Source of the DNA: Podospora pseudoanserina
Lineage: Eukaryota > Ascomycota > Sordariomycetes > Sordariales > Podosporaceae
Length of the DNA stretch: 64,000 nt
Reading direction: 5' to 3'
NCBI RefSeq assembly: GCF_035222485.1
Contig: NC_085924.1
Coordinates: 1,240,001 to 1,304,000, forward strand
A model generated the notes under the pieces. The model was not told where the DNA came from and ran no database searches. It saw nothing but the letters and a program-made list of their open reading frames with translations. Positions 41,899 to 53,554 of the stretch are shown piece after piece; position 1 is the first letter of the stretch, and each line of letters begins with the position of its first letter. Both the position numbers and the translations under genes were made by a program.

Positions 41899-43914
41899 TC
41901 AAACTAAACAGAAATCTTGTACTGCCACACCCTTCTCTTTCAGTTGCTGCATACTTATTTCATATCTCAACTCGCCACCCGAACTTGTGAAAGTATCAAC
42001 GGCTTCAAGGCCTAGCCCTAATCTTTCGATCCTTGGATCCTTGATAACGACCTCTCCTGTCCGTTCATCCAAGATGGATAGGCTGCCTCGATTACTCTCG
42101 TTGAATGCATACACCTGCCGCTGATAACTTTCGAGTGGTCCTAAGAATGGTTCGCCAGCCATGATACCATGCATGAAGGCGTCTCCAACAAGTTGATAGA
42201 ACTCAAGATGCCTGTCTTTTTCTGTTGCACGCAAGATTAGAGGGGTGTCTGTCCCGAGGAAAAGACATACGATGTCTCCTGGCTGTGTTGCCTTGGGTCC
42301 AAGCCCAAATCTGCCATCAGATGTCATGAAGTACTGGCGTCCTTGAACCCAGGTCGTCATGTGTTTTCCTAGGAGTACCAAGTTTGGGTCCTCATTGTTC
42401 TCCTCACGAAAATCCTCAGATGTGGTCAGGACTTTGCGCAGCATGTCCGTCACGTCAGACACAGGCAGGTAGTAGTTTTCCGGTGGGATAAACGTCTCTC
42501 GAAAGCGGCCTGCGCTGACTGCCCGGCTCATGCTTTCTAGGAGAATTGATTGTTGCACAGCCGTCACCTTGGCGAAAACATCCCTGAAGAGCTTTCGAAA
42601 GCTGGCCAGCGTGGCAAGAGGAGTGGTAGTGTCGTCTGGCAGGGCCGTAACCGTGATTTCCGCGCACTGGACACCAACCATAGAGAGAAATGTCCCCTCC
42701 AGAGACGTATCCGTGACAACCGCAAGAAAAGTCTCTCCCCCAGAGCACGGCAGTCCATACATATGCCTCTCCATCTCATAAGACCAATCCGGAATCCAGC
42801 TCGGCCACCACTTTGACCCCCCCTCCTCGTCTTTAACCCCCGCATGCGCCAAAATATCCCCCTTCCTAGTCGCCTGGATATACTTCAACACCACATCCCC
42901 ATACACCTCGGCAACAGAAGCAGTATAATCCGGCCTCACAACCTCCGCAGCACCCCCCTCCCTCTCAAACCCACTCAGCAGCCTCAACAGTGCATAAACC
43001 CTATCTCTTGGATCCTTGCACTTCATCTCTTCGCAGTACGTCCGCATTTCTGTCAGGTTGATAGGGAATCTAGGCCTGCACATCGCAACCACCAGCCAAG
43101 CCCTATCAGTCCGGCACAGCTTCGCCATCGGGCTAGACCCTTCAGAGTTCTTGACGTTGGTGCAGTAGACCGCATTGCGGAGGTCGAGGCGGGAGATGGT
43201 GGAATGGCCAGCTTGAAATGTTGCGTTGTTTGCTAGTGCTTGCTCTTGTAAGACCCAGAGTCGTTCAAACCAAGACCGATTGAGTAATGCTTCGACGGCG
43301 TTGGCGTCGCGGGGGGTGTAATGCCCGTCGTCAGGAAAGGGGGTGTCAATGTCAGCGAGTGAGGGGTCGCGGGCGTTGGGGGTGGCTGTCATGGATTGCA
43401 TGTTCCAGTCAACGGTGACTTGGGACCCGATGTCTCGGAGGATATTCAGTGCGTGGCTGCTATCGTCTCCTTCAGGGCCGAGCCAGATGACGACGTGGGC
43501 TGCTTTTTCGTAGACGTCGCCCATGAAACTGACTTGGTGGCCTTTTTCGGTCCAGTCGTTTTGGTTGATGCAGATGGCGTCGATCCAGATTGTGCGCGGG
43601 CTCGAGGGCAGACGGAGGTGTCTGAGCGCGGTGGCAAGGTTTTGGGTGACGAGCATTGTGTTGTGTTTTGTTGAGCCGTCAGCGTCGATCGTGATCATGG
43701 CGATTGGAGCCGGGTCGGCTTCGGAGCCCCATACATAGGACAGAGCTTCGTAAGGTGTGATAGCTTCATCTTGAATGTCGATGCAGGCTGGTTGATTCGT
43801 AAACGATAGGCATATCGGGGCTGTATTGTCTTCGCTCGGGTGGATAGACAAGAGCCGGATGAGCTTGGCTGGAGGGGGGGGAAGGGGTCGGTATTGAAAG
43901 CTTGTCGGCACCAT
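41899..43914 (-). CDS. HET (heterokaryon incompatibility) domain protein
   Basis: Single exon. I choose ATG 43914 (MVPTSFQYRPLPPPPAKLIR), giving 671 aa; the frame runs 121 codons further upstream but that part looks non-coding. HET-domain proteins trigger cell death when genetically different hyphae fuse. The domain's three conserved blocks are present: ITPYEALSYVWG (~residue 60), IWIDAICINQNDWTEKGHQV then MGDVYEKAAHVVIWLGPEGD (~110-160), and ALLNRSWFERLWVLQEQALA (~215). The partner region CKDPRDRVYALLRLLSGFER follows, typical of the family, and then a long C-terminal half with WWPSWIPDWSYE and PGDIVCLFLGTDTPLILR. No other named domain, membrane segment or NTPase is seen. The nearest large defence-type gene is the NB-ARC receptor 6 kb away. 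Confidence 0.92.
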   Translation of the reverse strand: MVPTSFQYRPLPPPPAKLIRLLSIHPSEDNTAPICLSFTNQPACIDIQDEAITPYEALSYVWGSEADPAPIAMITIDADGSTKHNTMLVTQNLATALRHLRLPSSPRTIWIDAICINQNDWTEKGHQVSFMGDVYEKAAHVVIWLGPEGDDSSHALNILRDIGSQVTVDWNMQSMTATPNARDPSLADIDTPFPDDGHYTPRDANAVEALLNRSWFERLWVLQEQALANNATFQAGHSTISRLDLRNAVYCTNVKNSEGSSPMAKLCRTDRAWLVVAMCRPRFPINLTEMRTYCEEMKCKDPRDRVYALLRLLSGFEREGGAAEVVRPDYTASVAEVYGDVVLKYIQATRKGDILAHAGVKDEEGGSKWWPSWIPDWSYEMERHMYGLPCSGGETFLAVVTDTSLEGTFLSMVGVQCAEITVTALPDDTTTPLATLASFRKLFRDVFAKVTAVQQSILLESMSRAVSAGRFRETFIPPENYYLPVSDVTDMLRKVLTTSEDFREENNEDPNLVLLGKHMTTWVQGRQYFMTSDGRFGLGPKATQPGDIVCLFLGTDTPLILRATEKDRHLEFYQLVGDAFMHGIMAGEPFLGPLESYQRQVYAFNESNRGSLSILDERTGEVVIKDPRIERLGLGLEAVDTFTSSGGELRYEISMQQLKEKGVAVQDFCLV

Positions 43915-44455
43915 CTTGTGACAAAATTTGACAGTAGGGAACTGATTGTCAGTGGAAGTCTTAGAGATCAAGTAGATCTGTGTGAATCTGATCCAATGTG
44001 GTCCTCGAAAAGTGTGGATTAGTACATCAACCCTCAAACTGCCAAAAAAGCGCAAGTGGGAGAAAGCCTTCGGCACTGACACCTCACCGCCGCCTTCTGG
44101 AAGCTCATTGGTCGAAAATGCGGGGCTTTGAGATGTCATGCATTCCTCTGGCCCGATTAGAGGTGTTTGGTATTGGCAGACTGTTGGTTTGTGGTGCGGT
44201 TTCAGTTTCATCTGTGTCGATGCCAAGAGTCTACGTGGATGATAAGTCGTGGACGCACACCAAAAATGGACACACAAATCGAATATTCAAACTGGGAGAG
44301 ATATATATATTGAACCGAGAAGACTGCAAAGTAGGTAGTTTAAGCCAAAGGGCCGTGATTCATACTAACACTATTGGCCACAGTAACCATTGATCGTGCT
44401 GCGAAATGTGGTGTCCAGGGCTCGATGAACTCGAAAGGCGTAACATTTCCTTGAT

Positions 44456-45444
44456 TTAGTATGGAATTCTGTTCCCGTCCCACTTTATGAGGGTTCCGTT
44501 GTCCTGGGGCGTAATGTCCTTGAATACCCTCATTAAGCCAGCAACACAGGTTGTCATATCGTCAACCCCATCCCACCCTGTGAGCCGGGTCGAGATGAAT
44601 CCAGGCTCGACATTCACCATCGTCAGCTTTCGTCCTTCCTTTTCCCACTCACGTGCCATGGTGACAGTGCCTTGGTTGAGAGCCGTCTTCGCCATACGGT
44701 AGGCCATGCATGTACCAAAAGAGTTCTCTTTTGTCTTGTTAATGCCAGCTTGCCTCATTAAACCGGGCAACCAAAGGATGAGCAAAGATGATTTGGCTAT
44801 GAGAAATGACATTGAGGGCATAACAAGAGGATACATGGAGATGAGTCGGGCTTCCATCCTATCATGGGGAAAGAAAGTGATATGGCAGGATTTTCAGAGT
44901 TTACTCACTTGAAACTGAGCCAAAGGCGGAGGAGATATTGACTATCTTTGTGTTATCGCCAAGCTCCAAGCTCGGGAGGAAGTGCCCGATGGTAAGGATA
45001 GGGCCAACAGCCATTACGCGGAACTTCTCCACCATCATCTCCCCTGTTTGCTCCTGCCATGGCTTTGGATGAGGCGAGAGGCCGCCAACGTTGATGAGGA
45101 GGTCAAGAGGTCGATCGGCACCGTAAAGAGCCGCTGCTCGAGAGATGGTGGCTTCATCAAGATAATCTAGCTCCAAGAGTCTCACACCTGCTTTCTCGAG
45201 TTCCACAACTGTCGGATCCTTTTCTGTGCGTGTTTTGGGCCGAACGGTGGCTGTAACGTCCCATGACTCCTCAACAAATGCCTTCAGGAGATTGTTTCCG
45301 ATCCCACGGTTTGCCCCTGCAGCTCTTGGTGTCAGTGGCGTCGACGCGTGGTTATCGGAGTGTTGATTGGGGAATATCAATTTCAATTCTGGATTGCACG
45401 GGGTACCAGCACTTACCCACGATAAGAACAGTCTTCCTCCTCAT
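44456..45444 (-). CDS. Short-chain dehydrogenase/reductase (SDR)
   Basis: Exon 1 is only 28 bp (45417-45444, MRRKTVLIV). Its 100-bp intron (45317-45416) joins it to GANRGIG, completing the NAD(P)-binding glycine motif. Exon 2 is 44909-45316 and exon 3 is 44456-44748 (242 aa in all). A second in-frame acceptor at 44797 would give 258 aa but adds a hydrophobic stretch out of keeping with the family. Motifs: GANRGIG, LDYLDEATI (D-x-x-D type), LLINVGG, IVNISSAFGS (catalytic Ser), and YRMAK with catalytic Tyr and Lys. Then comes VNVEPGFISTRLTG, typical of the family's PG motif. It is probably a soluble carbonyl reductase-type oxidoreductase; the substrate is unknown. The GG/NVG variant of the NAG motif is slightly unusual. 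Confidence 0.87.
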
Positions 45445-46872
45445 GCTTCCAAGTTGCCTGAAGGCTCGGACAGCGTTGGTGAGCAGCTGGGATAGGCTTG
45501 TAAAAAGCTTAGACTCTGTCCATCAATTGCTCGGATAGTTTTTATGGATGAATAGAGCCGTACTTGGTAAAGATGAGATAGTGAAATAGGAAGAGGAATA
45601 TAATGTGCTTCATTATGAGCCCGATGAAGGTCGAGGAAATCCCCGAAATTTATCATGACTGCATTGTAGATGTGTAAAAAATCTGGTTAGGAACGTACCA
45701 GCTTGATGCAGATGAAAGACAGGCGTCGAGCACCATCCCAAAATGAAGCTTGGGGCTGTGAACTTGATAGGCCTATATGTCTTGTTCAGGGTTTTGTTGA
45801 CTTTTAAGATAGGGGTTATCAATTTCGGTGGTGGGAGGTATGTCGCAAATATGTGAGAAGATATGAACGCTGAAACTCACTCTCGAGTTCTTTGATTCAC
45901 GTCAGGTGATACCTAGTGTGACCTGCTGTCACCCGTTTTGGCATGGACGCCACTGACAGCCAATCATTCCTGCTCGGTGAGTTGGGTTTCCAACTGACTG
46001 TTACCTGAAAGTGGGCAGCTATGCAGAAACACTAGGCCTTGTCCCAGGCCTCAATATCTTAGAGCACAAGCTAGGTAGCACCTTTCACAATTGGTGCCGA
46101 GTTACTGCAGGTCTATGGGTCGAACCGTTATGAGTTTGGATGACCTGATGACACCTAGAGGCAGCCCGGTGTTTCCTAAGCTTGGGTGACGAACTTCCGC
46201 CAAGAGTGAGTGGTACTTTGGGCACTGCACCCTGGTGCACTCTTTCAGGGCACCGCATGGGGGGTGCCTGCAAGGCTCAAAGGACTTCGACCTACTTTTC
46301 AGGTGCACGCCCCCGGGCATGAGATGTGGTTCACACCCCTCCATCAGCTTTCGGAGGTACTCTCCATCATTGGCGCTCGGCCAGCCAATATCGATTACAC
46401 CCCAAGGAAATTTCATTTTTGTACCCCAACCGCCCGCCCCTACACACCATCACAAACACAAGCCTGGAATAAAACGTGGTGAGGCTGCGTTGAGGGCAGA
46501 CTCACCTCAATTCCTCCCCACCTCTAGGGTCTTTAAGGCTCTCTCACGGCACCTGTCTCATCGACAGGCGTACTGAAAGTTCCATTCCCAATCCTTTCAA
46601 ATGATTCGGCATGATACATCACAGTATATCTCCAGGAACTGGTTATTGACACTTACGTAACGTTCAGGCTGCATACATATCTATGCAAGTCAAATGCTGA
46701 CGGAAGCCCAAAGAGCCTTGTTAATTATTCTATGCCTCATCTTTAGCATTAAATATGAGGCCGTCCCCGTCTTGGTAGCACGAGTTCCTCGACTTGTCCT
46801 TGGATTGACCAATTTCATCAGTTTCCCCGGATATGTTACTTCTTTCCGGCGACAAAGCCTCCAATCATAGAG
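45445..46872. other. Divergent spacer between SDR and CorA-like genes
   Basis: 1.4 kb between two divergent start codons. Contains promoters by position. Frames at 46085-46576 overlap on both strands and have no motif. Confidence 0.45.
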
Positions 46873-48917
46873 ATGTCAGATATTTCAACCCAACCTTCTC
46901 CAAGAGGTCCAGGTTCCATTGTGTCTAACCCAGGTATGTTTTGTTACCCAGACTCAGGTACCTAGGTACTTTATTTGATTGACCGCTGGTAGTAGCGAAG
47001 TACTGACGTCTTAAACTTTTCCAAAAGGGTCTAGACCAAAACGTCAATTTGCTGATCAGATCCGCTCATTTGCTGACAGAACCCCAGAGGGTTATCTCGT
47101 CCCCGGTAGACATTTTGGCCCATTGAGCGAACTTTTGGACACCTCTCTGCAACAGAATGGGCCCAATACAAGCACTGGTCAAACTTCTGCATCATCGCCA
47201 TCTCTAAGCCAAGGACCCGGGAACCTCCATATGGCTTTCACACCGATCTACTTGGTTCACCCAGAAAACGACTCCGTTTCCAACCCGTTTCATCACGTTG
47301 CGATCAATATCCGTGACGAGTTGGACCAAATATTGTCACAGCGCCAAAATCTCGGGCCAAACTCCAATCTACTTGTGTTTCTCCATGGCTGGCAATCGCC
47401 AACTTCGCTCCGACTACTTGGGGCGTACTGCGGACTCGACCCCGAGATGTTTCGGTGTCACCTCAGCTTCCTCGCTTCCACCAAGCTCTTTGACCAACCG
47501 CCACTCCCTTCCCAACAATTATCCATCTGGAGAATCCGGACCGTGACGATCTGCGAATTCAGACTACCTGGGGACGCACTTGACGCTGAAGAGCTTGAAC
47601 GTCGACGGCAGAGTGCTCAGCGGGATGTCCAGAGGTACCTTCAGAGACTTGGATCTACGACGGACGAGGGAACACCAATTATACGCCACTATTCTGTGAT
47701 AGACAGCACGACGTCGGTTCTTGAACAGGATATTTCTTTTTGTGTCAGCAAAAAGGATGACGGTTGGATCGGTAAGTCAATCAACTCGATACAATTTCTA
47801 CAGGATCTTGTCTGAGAAGACTGCTACTGCCTACAGTATAGGCTGCGCCTTGTGCTGTAATGTTCGAGCTTATTGCTGATAGGATTTATTTCAAGGAACA
47901 ATCTGGACGGACAGCGGCTTTCCACTTGAGTGTGATAAGGCGCTTGTCCAACGCACTGAATCTGCCAATGCGCAGGCGGAACGACAAGAGAGTTACGTAC
48001 CTCTTGTTCTACACAGACCGAAGATAGCAATCTCACCACCCGAGTTACCCGCTTACCCTCCTCCGGCGACTAGCAGCCAGCCCCAGACTCCGTTCTATCC
48101 AGCGACCTTGCCACCTTATCCGAATTTCTTTCACTTGGCCAGTCAATATGGGTCATCGCTGGACCCAAACCTCGCTCGGCGTGATGCATTGTATGCATTC
48201 AGCGAACTGATATCAATGGCAGCAAGTTCAGAACATCAGCTCCTGAATTTACTGAAGTATCACATCGATATCGCGCTTCACCGGTTTCAGGGCATTGAGA
48301 ATTGGTCGCTAGCGCACTTGAAGCATCTAACCGCCCTAGTCGAGCGTGCCATCGACGAGAGCAAACGGGTTGTTTATCTTCTCGAAAATGAAGGGTATAC
48401 CCAATGGCCTAGCGCTCATAAAGACCGAGCCGCTGTAACGAGGGTCGGATCTAACCTTCGTAGCGGGGGCAGTGGTGGCGTCGGTAACGGTTACTCGGAG
48501 AGCAGGAACCCAATAGACATGCACGATACCCGCGAGAGAACTCGAAAGTTGCTGTTGGACGACTACCGGTCCATATTACACCGAGCACAGTCCATAAAGA
48601 AAGCAGTCGATAGCGGGATGGCAGTTATCACAACAGAGATCAGGATGCAAGAGGCAAGAAGGTCGACCGAGCAGGCCCATAAAATCGGACGCATCACGGT
48701 GCTCGCCTACTTCTTTTTGCCGTTGTCTTTCGTTACATCGATTTATGGTATGAACTTCATTGAGTTCAAAGACGACAACATGTGGAAGGGAATTGCTGCA
48801 TACGTGGGAACTACAGTGGGAATCTTGATTCCTTCTATGGTTTTATGCTTCTGGAAAACAGCCTGGTTAAGAGGTTCACAGAGGGATGAGAGTGGATGGG
48901 AAGGCGGCCAAAGTTGA
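46873..48917 (+). CDS. CorA-like divalent-cation channel family protein
   Basis: Three exons, 46873-46933, 47028-47771 and 47896-48917 (introns 94 and 124 bp), encode 608 aa starting MSDISTQPSPRGPGS. The N-terminal ~390 residues form the cytosolic region, with a mixed alpha/beta part (NLLVFLHGWQSPTSLRLLGA) and long helices (HQLLNLLKYHIDIALHRFQG; YRSILHRAQSIKKAVDSG). Near the C-terminus two membrane helices flank the hallmark motif: ITVLAYFFLPLSFVTSIYGM-NF, where GMN is the selectivity loop, then AAYVGTTVGILIPSMVLCF. CorA/Mrs2/ZntB-type proteins conduct Mg2+ or Zn2+ as pentamers. The very short loop after GMN and the basic tail fit the fungal CorA-like group, whose ions are mostly untested. 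A Gly/Ser-rich insert (RSGGSGGVGNGYSE) interrupts the helical region. Confidence 0.88.
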
Positions 48918-49658
48918 GCATCTGAAGACTTAGCATAACATGCGTTCAGTATATTACATTATAGAAATTTAAGGGAAGTTTGGCACCTATGGGCTCGATA
49001 ACTAGTGTTACGGAATAATGTATAGAGAAGCAACTGGCTGGGTCACTCTATCTGTACATGCTATATTCAGGCTCACTGCAGCGTCCGCGTTCCATGCTCG
49101 TATAATTGTCGATGTTACCCCTCCACCCTGAGCAGGCGACAAAAGAAAGTGTTCATACTTTTCTCTGGGAGTCTACAAGGTCAATAATGGTACGACAAAC
49201 ATCTGGAAGCTCGGATCTTCAAGTATCCTCATGGATCATATCTCCACAAAGGTAAAGCTAGAGTCAGGTGATGAGAAGGCGAAGATGATGGAGCAGGCTA
49301 TCACAATATTTGCATCGATGGAAGGTAGATGCACTTTACGAAAGGCTACATTTGGGATGAAGGGCTACTCAACTACAAACCACGAGAATTGATGGCAAGC
49401 GAAATGACAAGATCCGAAGTTTTATAAATGATGCACTATAGAAAAAGAACTATGGAAAAAAATGTAGTAAACATACAGAAACATATGCTTGTCCCTAAAT
49501 GCAACCAAGATATGGGTGCCAAAAAGCTGAACGTGCCCCACAACATTGACAATCTGTGACCTAATAAACAAGAAAGTCGGGGTTCTGCACTTGCCTGCAG
49601 CATCTTTGATCGGTACCTCTGTCGTCTCATCATGAATAATTTGTTTATCTGCCAAATC
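48918..49658. other. Convergent 3' spacer
   Basis: Lies between the ends of the CorA-like (+) and NB-ARC (-) genes. Small frames at 49422-49655 are not supported. Confidence 0.45.
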
Positions 49659-52600
49659 CTATTTCCAAATTAAAGGCACGACAGAGAGCAACTGTTCCTC
49701 CGTCAGTTCGATCACATCTTCGATCCCGGACACAACTTTGTATAAATCCATAGACTCTCTGAGCGACAGTTCAGCCGCCTCTGTATCCCCCATGGCCTTT
49801 TGTAATTTTGCTTGGCGAAACAATGCCAGTGCCAGCTGTGCCCGGTAACAGCTATGTGCCCGGTAACCTTTCACTGCTGCCTCCAAGTAAAGGCTAGGTA
49901 AGGTAGTAATATGCAGAAGTTAGCCCAAGACTTTGAAAGAAAGAAATCCTCGGTCTCAGACCAGAACAAGGTACAAGAACGTGATTTACCTACCTCGCCG
50001 TTTCATATTGTATTTTCTCCATGTGGTAGCTCCCAAGAATGCTGCACATATGCGCAACGTAGTGTGACTTGCTTCCAACAGTCTTTCTGAAATTCTGAAG
50101 GGCCTCGAAGCAATTCTCGAAAGCCTCATCCAATAAGCCCTGTTTTCTCTTCACAAAGGCAAGGCACCGGTGCACGATCCCTAGTCTGATGGGGGTAACA
50201 TGTCATGTTAGTAAGCTGGTTGGATATCGAACAACCCATTGATGATGACATGCACGTCGGTGGTTCAAACATTGAAGAGGTGGGAGGTAGAAACTAACTG
50301 AAACAGATGTCCTTCGGAGGAGTGTGTAGTCCAGTAGTCCAAAGCAAGCTGAAGTCGATGCATAGCTTTGTCATAATCTCCCCTGGCTGCTAGCGCAAAG
50401 GCCTGGTGGCTACTTGCAAATGTCGGGAAATCGGAACCGTTCTTGTACGCCTCGGTGACCTCTGTCATATCGATACCAATTTGGGCGTTATGAATTGCGT
50501 CGTCGTACTGGCCTGCCAGCATCTGGATGTGAGCCAACTCGCCGTGTGCCATTGCCACGCGAGCCTCCCCCAGCACTGTTCCATCGCGGAGTTTCACCCG
50601 AAGTTCATAGTGCTCCCAGGCGTACTTGAGGTTCTGCTGTATGCTCTCATTAACCTCTGCTTCAACTACTGAAAGAGAGAATAATGCGTCTGCGCGGATT
50701 TCAGTCATGACCTTGTTAGACTCGTATTGAGAAGAGGAAGCGAGAGACGCATCGGAGAGGCGTAGGACATGCAACAGCAGAGGCTTGGCTTGCTCAAAAT
50801 CATTACGCTCTCGAAGGTACCTGTAAACAGTCATTGTTAGTAAACCTATGACGCAGCAAATGGAGGAACATGAAGATCTACTAACCAGCCGGCAAACAGC
50901 AGGAGTCTGGCTAAGCTATGATGAGCTTCGGGAGACTCGATCTCGGCTGAGTAACGGTCAAAGAACCCCTTCAGCTTGATGATATGTGGCAAAAGATCCT
51001 CAGATGCTTCCCATGTCGCGGTATCGTGGTCAAACTGAAGGAAGGCGGTAGGCCATCCCTTGAGGACGAGAAACGCCGCGAATTCGAGCATCTGCAACAT
51101 CCGAGGCCGTTCCATTTGGGATCTCACTACGTCTTGAACAAGACGGTGCACCGTCAATCTTCCATCATCCCTGTTCCTTCTGATCAGTGAGATCTGTGAC
51201 AGATCTGAACGTGCCTCATCAAGATCAAATTCGTCCATCGGGTACTCTTCTGGCAACACTTGTGTGGGTGGAAACGACGGTCTGATCAGCGATTCTTTGA
51301 TCGAGTCCGGATTAAGGAATGAGAGAACCTGGAGAACTGACCGACTGTTTGAAGATAACCCTTCAAGTGCCCAGACGGTGAAGATTGAATGCTTGTACTG
51401 TGCACCACGAGACCTCAACGCACGATCGTTTGCAAGCTTCTCCACGGAGTATCGGTCATAAAAAGCTACGAATTCAGGCAGTGATTTGTCGCGTTTTGTG
51501 ATGAAGGCAGCGATCTGTGTGATGGCTAGCGGCAATCCACCAAGTCGTTCAGCAATATCCAGTGATGCTTGTACATTTTGTGGCAACGTGTGATTGATCC
51601 CAGGAGTCAATTGTCGAAGCAGATCGGCAGCTTCTTTCCTTTCAAATGGTTCCAGGTCTAGTGTTAACCTGCCGACGTGGGCCTCCAAGTTTCTGCTTGT
51701 CAGCAAGATGGATCCATCTGGATTGTCTGGCCAATAATCTTCGAGTAACGAGAGGTCGTCAGCATTGTTGAATATGAGCAACCAGCTTGCTTTCTTGTTC
51801 GACGTGTCCTCCGCACCATCCTCCCCTTCAGTTGGCGCCGTCGCATCCTTGGGTCTGGCCTTCGGTCGCTTGGTAGGGTTGTTAAACCACTCGCGGGCGA
51901 TATTTCGGCTAACCACCCGGTCTTGACCGGTATTGGCACCGAGATAGGTTGCAAAAAGCTCAAAGCCTTCTGATAGCTGTGTTGCTTCTTCTGCTTCAAC
52001 CCAGATCACAGCATCGAAGTAGTGTTGTCGTGAAAATGCAAACTCACGCGCAAGCTCAGTTTTGCCTACTCCCCCCATTCCACATATCGCCAACTCTCGG
52101 TGTGGCTCTCTTATGAGTTCACATTTCGATTCCTTTCGAGGAACCAACACGGTCTCCATGTAGCTTAGGAGCTTTTGACGTCCAGTAAATTGAACGTTAC
52201 GGTCAGATGGTTTGAGCGTCGTATAAGGTGCCTGTAAAGAAAGAGGGCATGACTCAAGGTCTGAGAGCACATTGATTTCTTCCCGCGCACGTCCAACCTG
52301 CAAATATAGGTCTCCCCGTGTTCCGGGTGGTGGTTCGTGGCTGAATTGGTCGGCATCAGTTGGATCGATGATATCCCATGCCTCGTCAGACCCCTCCGAC
52401 AACACATCATGAATGCTTTCCTGCTGAATACTAGCACAATCGTTGCCTGATGGGGGGGGTTGCGCAGATGAGGTGATTGAATTCTTTCTCGACGCCCACC
52501 GCAACGCCTTGGTAATCATCCGTTTGATAGCGTAAACAAGCATAATGTCGTTATTGGCACAGCCCAAAAGCCCAAAGTGATCTGCGTTCAGGCGAATCAG

Positions 52601-53554
52601 GTTCTCGTGCCGTACAGAGATCTCGGCAAACTGTGCGTCAACGAGCTACACAGGGAGAATGAAGGGAACCGATTAGCTGACATGAACACAACGCCTACAT
52701 TCGTAAATGGGAGCGCTTACGATAGTCTTCCTCCAAGTTAACCCTTTTTGTAACCTGGTTGGCAATGTTTCGTACGCTGTAATGACTGAAACGTCTCGAA
52801 GTCTTTCCTGGAAGTTTTCTGACACTGTGGCAACCTGGGCGTTTTTCAACTCAGCTTTGATGTATTGAAGTCGTGACAGCTCTTTGACCGTGTGGCGTAG
52901 AGTGAGTCTGAGATTCTCCCAGAGATCACGGTTCGCAGATGTAGGGTGTGGAGTACCAAACAGGACGGTTCCCTGGTGAAGCTCTCGTAGGTTTTGGCAA
53001 GCTGGAGATTGGTCGTCGTGGTAGATTATGGACAGAGCCTGCAGTGAAATTAGTACCTACTTATCTTGCTAGGTTGTAACTAGAAACCGGATGAGAACAT
53101 TGAAATCTGTTACCTCTTTCACCAAAATGCCCCCAAGACCATAAGAAAAGACCACGAGCGATGAGCCAAACGCTGATGACTCTACGATTGGTGACACTAT
53201 GATCTGTTCTAATATTAGCACCTGCTTCAATCAAGAGAGAACACGCGATTGATGCCAACCTCAGACTTCAACACCTCAACCAATGTCTTCGCTTGGGCTC
53301 TGACTGACTCCCACACTGATTCCTCTTCACTAAGAGAACCCAAATGATATTCAAACCCCAAGGCATGGGCCTTCCCGTTGGAAGGGCAACGAATGGAAGA
53401 CCTTAACTGCTTCCAGGAGGAATTCAACGTCTTTTCGGGTTCCTTCACACACAGGTCTGGGACAAACAAGAGACTTGTAGCAGATTAGCGCCCAATCTAC
53501 AGTGCGGTATGCATACCACCAAGATAGCCCAAACAAAATGCCAAAGCATTCCAT
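49659..53554 (-). CDS. NLR-like receptor: degenerate alpha/beta-hydrolase N-terminus, NB-ARC, TPR repeats
   Basis: Seven exons are supported: up to 53469 (start uncertain)-53260, 53203-53114, 53038-52721, 52645-50886, 50820-50299, 50185-49994 and 49893-49659. All phases match, giving about 1,110 aa. The N-terminal third follows the esterase (SesB-like) effector fold of fungal NLRs: LFVPDLCVKEPEKTLNSSWK, VVFSYGLGGILVKEAL, GTVLFGTPHPTSAN. The usual GHSLGG elbow reads SYGLGG, so the nucleophile Ser is Gly. The NB-ARC core has P-loop ICGMGGVGKTELA (52058-52081). Walker B is WLLIFNNADD, with Asn (51767-51769) where Asp is usual. GSILLTSRN, GGLPLAITQIAAFI and the winged-helix HRLVQDVV follow. The C-terminal ~315 residues are TPR-like (LAHIQMLAGQYDDAIHNAQI; GLLDEAFENCFEALQNFR). 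Such proteins sense non-self and trigger cell death; a loss of enzyme output is inferred. A possible start is ATG 53554 via a 46-bp intron. Confidence 0.87.

Noticed and set aside
43915-44277. N-terminal extension of the HET protein by 121 codons
   Set aside because: Composition is unlike the rest of the protein, it includes no conserved block, and MVPTSFQYRPLP is the usual type of N-terminus just before the HET domain.
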